Assembly: GCA_900552935.1 (NCBI GenBank) | Contig: USBN01000049.1 | Span: 1 to 7,918 of the forward strand | DNA length: 7,918 nt | From: an uncultured Coriobacteriaceae bacterium | GTDB taxonomy: Bacteria > Actinomycetota > Coriobacteriia > Coriobacteriales > Atopobiaceae | Direction of reading: 5' to 3' | Shown: positions 5,395 to 7,918 of the stretch, piece by piece | Numbering within the stretch: the stretch's first letter is position 1 | Layout: each line of letters opens with the position of its first letter | Program-made: the position numbers and the translations under genes | The notes under the pieces: model-generated | Databases searched by the model: none | What the model saw: only the letters and a program-made list of their open reading frames with translations | What the model was told of the DNA's origin: nothing

Positions 5395-6195
5395 ATGCCT
5401 GAAACCATCGCAACAGACACCAGCGCAACGAACCAGCGAGTCGTCTCGATCGAGGGCGCGCGCAAGTCATTTGGCGACACCGAGATACTTAAGGGGATTA
5501 CGCTCGAGGTCAATCGCGGAGAGGTCGTAGCCATCATCGGCGCGTCCGGCGGCGGAAAGTCGACGCTGCTTCGTTGCATGACGCTACTCGAGAAGCTCGA
5601 CGGCGGAAGCCTTTCCTATGGAGACGTGAAGGTCGCCACGGATGACGGAACCGGATACTCACGCTACGGCGACGCCGGTGCCCTCAAGGCCGCGCGCCAG
5701 CGCTTTGGCCTGGTATTCCAGGCCTACAACCTCTTCCCGCACATGAGCGTTCTGCGCAACGTCACGGACGCCCCCATCCACGTGCAGCGTCGCAACAAGG
5801 ACGAGGTGGAGACGCAGGCGCGCGAGCTCCTCGCGAAGATGGGCCTCACCGGCAACGAGGACAAGGTTCCCTGTCAGCTCTCCGGAGGCCAGCAGCAGCG
5901 CGTGAGCATCGCACGCGCCCTTGCCATGAACCCCGAGGTGCTCTTCTTCGACGAGCCCACAAGCGCGCTTGACCCGGAGCTCACCGCGGAAGTGCTGCGC
6001 GTCATCAAGGGCCTCGCCGCCGAACAGATGACCATGGTGATCGTGACGCACGAGATGAGCTTCGCACGCGAGGTCGCGGACCGCGTCGTCTTCATGGACG
6101 GCGGCAGCATCGTCGAAGAGGGTACGCCCCAGCAGGTCTTCGAAAACCCCAAGCACCCCCGCACCCGCGAGTTCCTCTCCCGCTACACGCAGTAG
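5395..6195 (+). CDS. polar amino-acid ABC transporter, ATP-binding protein (GlnQ/HisP type)
   Basis: This 266-residue cytoplasmic ATPase powers the importer. All nucleotide-binding motifs are intact: Walker A GASGGGKST (49-57), Q-loop Q109 in VFQAYNLFPHMSV, signature LSGGQQQR (162-169), Walker B VLFFDEP (182-188) followed by TSALD (189-193), and switch histidine H219 in VTHEM. The VFQ-x-NLFPHM sequence is typical of the polar amino-acid (PAAT) group. Residues 83-100, between the first strands and the Q-loop, are somewhat longer than in GlnQ. The ATG lies 9 bp after the permease stop, and the ribosome site TAGGAGG overlaps that stop codon. It is the last gene of the operon; a palindrome begins on the final base of its TAG. 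Together the three genes form one complete import system. Confidence 0.95.
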   Translation: MPETIATDTSATNQRVVSIEGARKSFGDTEILKGITLEVNRGEVVAIIGASGGGKSTLLRCMTLLEKLDGGSLSYGDVKVATDDGTGYSRYGDAGALKAARQRFGLVFQAYNLFPHMSVLRNVTDAPIHVQRRNKDEVETQARELLAKMGLTGNEDKVPCQLSGGQQQRVSIARALAMNPEVLFFDEPTSALDPELTAEVLRVIKGLAAEQMTMVIVTHEMSFAREVADRVVFMDGGSIVEEGTPQQVFENPKHPRTREFLSRYTQ

Positions 6196-6227
6196 ACCTG
6201 AAAAAGGGACAGTCCCTTTTTCAGGTC
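6195..6227. repeat. perfect 16-bp palindrome, AAAGGGACAGTCCCTTT family, copy 2; possible terminator
   Basis: GACCTGAAAAAGGGAC (6195-6210) and GTCCCTTTTTCAGGTC (6212-6227) are exact reverse complements around A6211. The element starts on the last base of the ATPase stop codon. Its A5...T5 flanks around a GC core could let it act as a terminator in both directions. It shares the 17-bp core with the element at 3562-3596, while its outer arms differ. Confidence 0.8.
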
Positions 6228-6239
6228 CCCTTTGTCAAC
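6228..6239. repeat. partial right arm of the copy-1 palindrome
   Basis: CCCTTTGTCAAC directly follows copy 2 and is identical to the right arm of copy 1 (3582-3593). It looks like the remnant of a second, copy-1-type element fused to copy 2. Confidence 0.5.
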
Positions 6240-6260
6240 TCTTCGCTGCGGCATTTGCTC

Positions 6261-6271
6261 TATCCTAGATT
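6261..6271 (+). promoter_or_regulatory. possible pyrE -10 region
   Basis: TATCCT (6261-6266) and TAGATT (6266-6271) are -10-like hexamers 33-43 bp before the pyrE start, downstream of the palindrome. No convincing -35 is found at 16-18 bp spacing; TTGTCA (6232-6237) is too far upstream. The call is tentative. Confidence 0.22.
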
Positions 6272-6303
6272 TGAATGTGCAAACCACGCCCGAGGGGAGC
6301 CCC

Positions 6304-6990
6304 ATGGAGGCATACAAGAGCGAGTTCATCAAGTTCATGGTCGAGTCCGACGTCCTGAAGTTCGGTAGCTTCACGCTCAAGAGCGGCCGTCAGTCTCCCT
6401 TCTTCATGAACGCCGGCGCCTACGTCACCGGCTCCCAGCTCAAGCGCCTTGGCGAGTACTACGCCCAGGCAATTCACGACAACTTCGGCGATGACTTCGA
6501 CGTCCTCTTCGGGCCGGCCTACAAGGGCATCCCCCTGGCCGTCGTGACCGCCATCGCCTATCACGAGCTCTACGGCAAGGAGGTCAAGTACTGCTGCGAC
6601 CGCAAGGAGGCCAAGGACCACGGCGCCGACAAGGGCAACCTCCTCGGCTACGAGCCGCAGGACGGCGACCGCGTGATCATGGTCGAGGACGTCACCACCT
6701 CCGGCAAGTCCATCGATGAGACCTACCCCAAGGTCAAGGCTGCCGCAGACGTCGAGATCAAGGGCCTCATCGTCTCCCTCAACCGCATGGAGGTCGGCAA
6801 GGGTGGCGTGACCACCGCCCAGAAGGAGATCGAGGCCAAGTACGGCTTCCCCGTCGCCAGCATCGTCTCCATGGCCGAGGTCGTCGAGACCCTCCACAAC
6901 CACGAGATTGAGGGCAAGGTCGTCATCGACGATGCCCTCAAGGCCGACATCGACGCCTACTACGAGCAGTACGGCGTCAAGGAGCAGTAA
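6304..6990 (+). CDS. pyrE: orotate phosphoribosyltransferase
   Basis: This cytoplasmic enzyme converts orotate and PRPP to orotidine monophosphate in pyrimidine synthesis. It has 228 residues, slightly longer than the ~210 of enterobacterial PyrE. Visible motifs are FTLKSGRQSPFFMNAG (23-38) near the N-terminus, FGPAYKGIPLA (69-79) in the orotate/PRPP pocket, the catalytic flexible-loop segment RKEAKDHG (100-107), and the PRPP-binding motif VIMVEDVTTSGKS (124-136) with the acidic pair E128-D129. ATG 6304 is preceded by GAGGGGAG (6292-6299); an upstream TTG at 6232 would add 24 unrelated residues and is rejected. No other pyr gene is adjacent. A strong intrinsic terminator follows, so it is probably transcribed alone or by read-through from the transporter operon. 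Confidence 0.95.
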   Translation: MEAYKSEFIKFMVESDVLKFGSFTLKSGRQSPFFMNAGAYVTGSQLKRLGEYYAQAIHDNFGDDFDVLFGPAYKGIPLAVVTAIAYHELYGKEVKYCCDRKEAKDHGADKGNLLGYEPQDGDRVIMVEDVTTSGKSIDETYPKVKAAADVEIKGLIVSLNRMEVGKGGVTTAQKEIEAKYGFPVASIVSMAEVVETLHNHEIEGKVVIDDALKADIDAYYEQYGVKEQ

Positions 6991-7037
6991 GGTCCGCAGG
7001 GCACCCCGGCGTCACCACCAACATCGTTGCGCAAAAT

Positions 7038-7073
7038 GGCGGCCGTCTCGTTTTCGAGGCGGCCGCCTTCTTT
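7038..7073 (+). terminator. intrinsic terminator of pyrE
   Basis: A 13-bp stem, GGCGGCCGTCTCG (7038-7050) with CGAGGCGGCCGCC (7055-7067), has one wobble and a TTTT loop, and is followed by TTCTTT (7068-7073). An AAAA at 7033-7036 precedes it, so it may also work weakly on the other strand. It ends about 48-80 bp after the pyrE stop. Confidence 0.9.
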
Positions 7074-7145
7074 GCTGACGCCATGCACGCCGAGCGTATG
7101 ACAGCCACGAACGCGGGTATAACCGAACATACGCGACAGCACCAA

Positions 7146-7176
7146 TCGACATGTCACCGCCGCGCTCACGTATAGT
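7146..7176 (+). promoter_or_regulatory. candidate promoter of the flavodoxin gene
   Basis: TATAGT (7171-7176) matches five of six -10 consensus positions. TCGACA (7146-7151) is a five-of-six -35, but the spacing is 19 bp, longer than ideal. It lies between the pyrE terminator and the flavodoxin start, where a promoter is needed, and about 40 bp before the ATG. Confidence 0.4.
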
Positions 7177-7217
7177 TATCGCGCCCAACCACACATCGCA
7201 CAATCTCGGAGGTATCC

Positions 7218-7745
7218 ATGAGCTACTCCATCGTCTTCTCGAGCAAGACGGGCAACACCGAGCTCATTGCAAAGCGAATCTCTAAGCTGATGGGAGAGGA
7301 CGGCTGCGTATATTTCGGCGCACCCGAGCAGGCTCCCACAAACGCCACTGACGCGGACATCGTCTTCGTTGGCTCGTGGACGGATAAGGGCACCTCGACC
7401 TCGGAGATGGCGAAGTTCGTCCGCAGCCTCTCCCACAAGCACGTGTTCATCTTTGGTACCTGTGGCTTTGGCGAGTCCGCCGAGTACTTCAACGGTGTCC
7501 TCGGACGCATGCGTGGGGACCTCGCCGCGAACTGCAACCTCGTGGGCTCGTTCATGTGCCAGGGCAAGATGCCCGAGACGGTCCTTGGACGTTACAAGAA
7601 GATGCTCGCCGATGCTGATCCAGATAGTCCGGAGGCCAAGCGCGCGGAGATGTTCATCAGGAACTTCGAGGTTGCCCGCACCCATCCGGACAATGACGAT
7701 CTTCGCGCGCTCGAGGCAAGCCTCCGCGATGCGGGCCTGATCTAG
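7218..7745 (+). CDS. flavodoxin-family protein (Flavodoxin_3 type)
   Basis: This 175-residue soluble protein has a flavodoxin-like fold. The FMN-phosphate loop is SSKTGNT (8-14), following the first strand YSIVF. VGSWTDKGTS (51-60) and IFGTCGFG (78-85) are the two later flavin-side loops. SFMCQGKM (111-118) and the C-terminal HPDNDDL (156-162) are features I associate with Flavodoxin_3 rather than classical FldA. It should carry electrons at low potential through FMN, but its partner is not shown in this window. BilS, the flavodoxin-like partner of the bilirubin reductase BilR, is of broadly similar type; no bilR is adjacent, so that role is only a possibility. GGAGG (7208-7212) fixes ATG 7218. 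It probably has its own promoter after the pyrE terminator. Confidence 0.85.
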   Translation: MSYSIVFSSKTGNTELIAKRISKLMGEDGCVYFGAPEQAPTNATDADIVFVGSWTDKGTSTSEMAKFVRSLSHKHVFIFGTCGFGESAEYFNGVLGRMRGDLAANCNLVGSFMCQGKMPETVLGRYKKMLADADPDSPEAKRAEMFIRNFEVARTHPDNDDLRALEASLRDAGLI

Positions 7746-7793
7746 CCCCACGAGCAGCGCGGCGCAAGCGTAGGCAGCACTCCGCATACGCAA

Positions 7794-7817
7794 AGCGCCC
7801 CAAATGCGAGCGGCGCT
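7794..7817. terminator. weak hairpin after the flavodoxin gene
   Basis: AGCGCC (7794-7799) can pair with GGCGCT (7812-7817) across a 12-nt loop, about 48 bp after the stop codon. No T-tract follows on the plus strand, so its value as a terminator is doubtful. Confidence 0.2.
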
Positions 7818-7881
7818 CCCAAACACAACCCAACTCCAAACGCAACTCAGCTCCAAACACAAAGCGCCCCGCCTCCAAACC
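7818..7881. other. A/C-rich non-coding stretch with short direct repeats
   Basis: This segment has few T or G on the plus strand and contains CTCCAAAC three times (7834, 7851, 7873). CAAAGCGCCCC occurs at 7791-7801 and again at 7860-7870. No gene is seen; it runs into the adapter at 7882. Confidence 0.5.
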
Positions 7882-7918
7882 CTGTCTCTTATACACATCT
7901 CCGAGCCCACGAGACCGA
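7882..7918. other. untrimmed Nextera sequencing adapter (not genomic)
   Basis: Positions 7882-7900 (CTGTCTCTTATACACATCT) are the reverse complement of the Tn5 mosaic end used in Nextera libraries. Positions 7901-7915 (CCGAGCCCACGAGAC) are the rest of the read-2 transposase adapter, and CGA at 7916-7918 is probably the start of the index. Genomic sequence therefore ends at about 7881. Minus-strand translation across it gives the well-known artefact peptides MCIRDR and MYKRQ. Confidence 0.97.

Noticed and set aside
6265..6903. Minus-strand frame of 212 codons opposite pyrE
   Set aside because: It is antisense to a clear pyrE and has a low-complexity composition rich in Leu, Val, Gly and Asp.
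7094..7135. GCGTATG...CATACGC inverted repeat upstream of the flavodoxin gene
   Set aside because: It has only 7-bp arms about 28 bp apart, within what chance would give in this composition.
7657..7896. Minus-strand open frame beginning MYKRQ
   Set aside because: This is another adapter-derived artefact peptide, antisense to the end of the flavodoxin gene.
7176..7910. Long minus-strand open frame of 244 codons
   Set aside because: It begins inside the Nextera adapter (artefact peptide MCIRDR) and runs antisense through the flavodoxin gene.

Overview
The window is a high-G+C bacterial contig end. The G+C-rich codon use, the anaerobe-type gene set (molybdenum-hydroxylase subunit, stand-alone GltD-like flavoprotein, glycerate kinase, flavodoxin) and the AAAGGGACAGTCCCTTT-cored palindromes between genes suggest a gut-type actinobacterium of the Coriobacteriia (Olsenella/Collinsella/Atopobium-like). 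That placement is inference. The last ~37 bases are not biological: they are untrimmed Nextera sequencing adapter.

Left part (1-3539, all minus strand). Reading from right to left: a GTG-started type-1 glycerate kinase (2376-3539); then, 93 bp later, a GTG-started GltD/NfnB-like FeS flavoprotein (990-2282) ending in a strong hairpin; then a 388-bp gap holding a 15-bp tandem repeat and a possible structured leader; then the 5' part of a molybdenum-hydroxylase (xanthine dehydrogenase type) FAD subunit that starts with GTG at 601 and runs off the left edge.

Middle part (3540-6195). A divergent intergenic region separates glycerate kinase from a three-gene polar amino-acid ABC importer on the plus strand: Tat-type lipoprotein binding protein, permease, ATPase. 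The control region has a perfect 34-bp palindrome in the glycerate kinase leader and, in front of the transporter, two copies of an 18-bp palindrome (ACTTTAGNNNNCTAAAGT) arranged as a perfect 20-bp inverted repeat, which looks like a double operator. A GC-rich hairpin separates the binding-protein gene from the permease gene, a common arrangement for making more binding protein than membrane components.

Right part (6196-7918). A second palindrome of the same family starts on the last base of the ATPase stop codon. It is followed by pyrE (orotate phosphoribosyltransferase) with a textbook intrinsic terminator, then a Flavodoxin_3-type flavodoxin with its own likely promoter, then 136 bp of A/C-rich non-coding sequence, then adapter.

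Functionally this is ordinary accessory metabolism: amino-acid uptake, glycerate use, electron transfer to or from flavin and FeS proteins, and pyrimidine synthesis or salvage. I found no defence system, CRISPR array, tRNA, rRNA or transposase gene. The most interesting parts are the non-coding elements.
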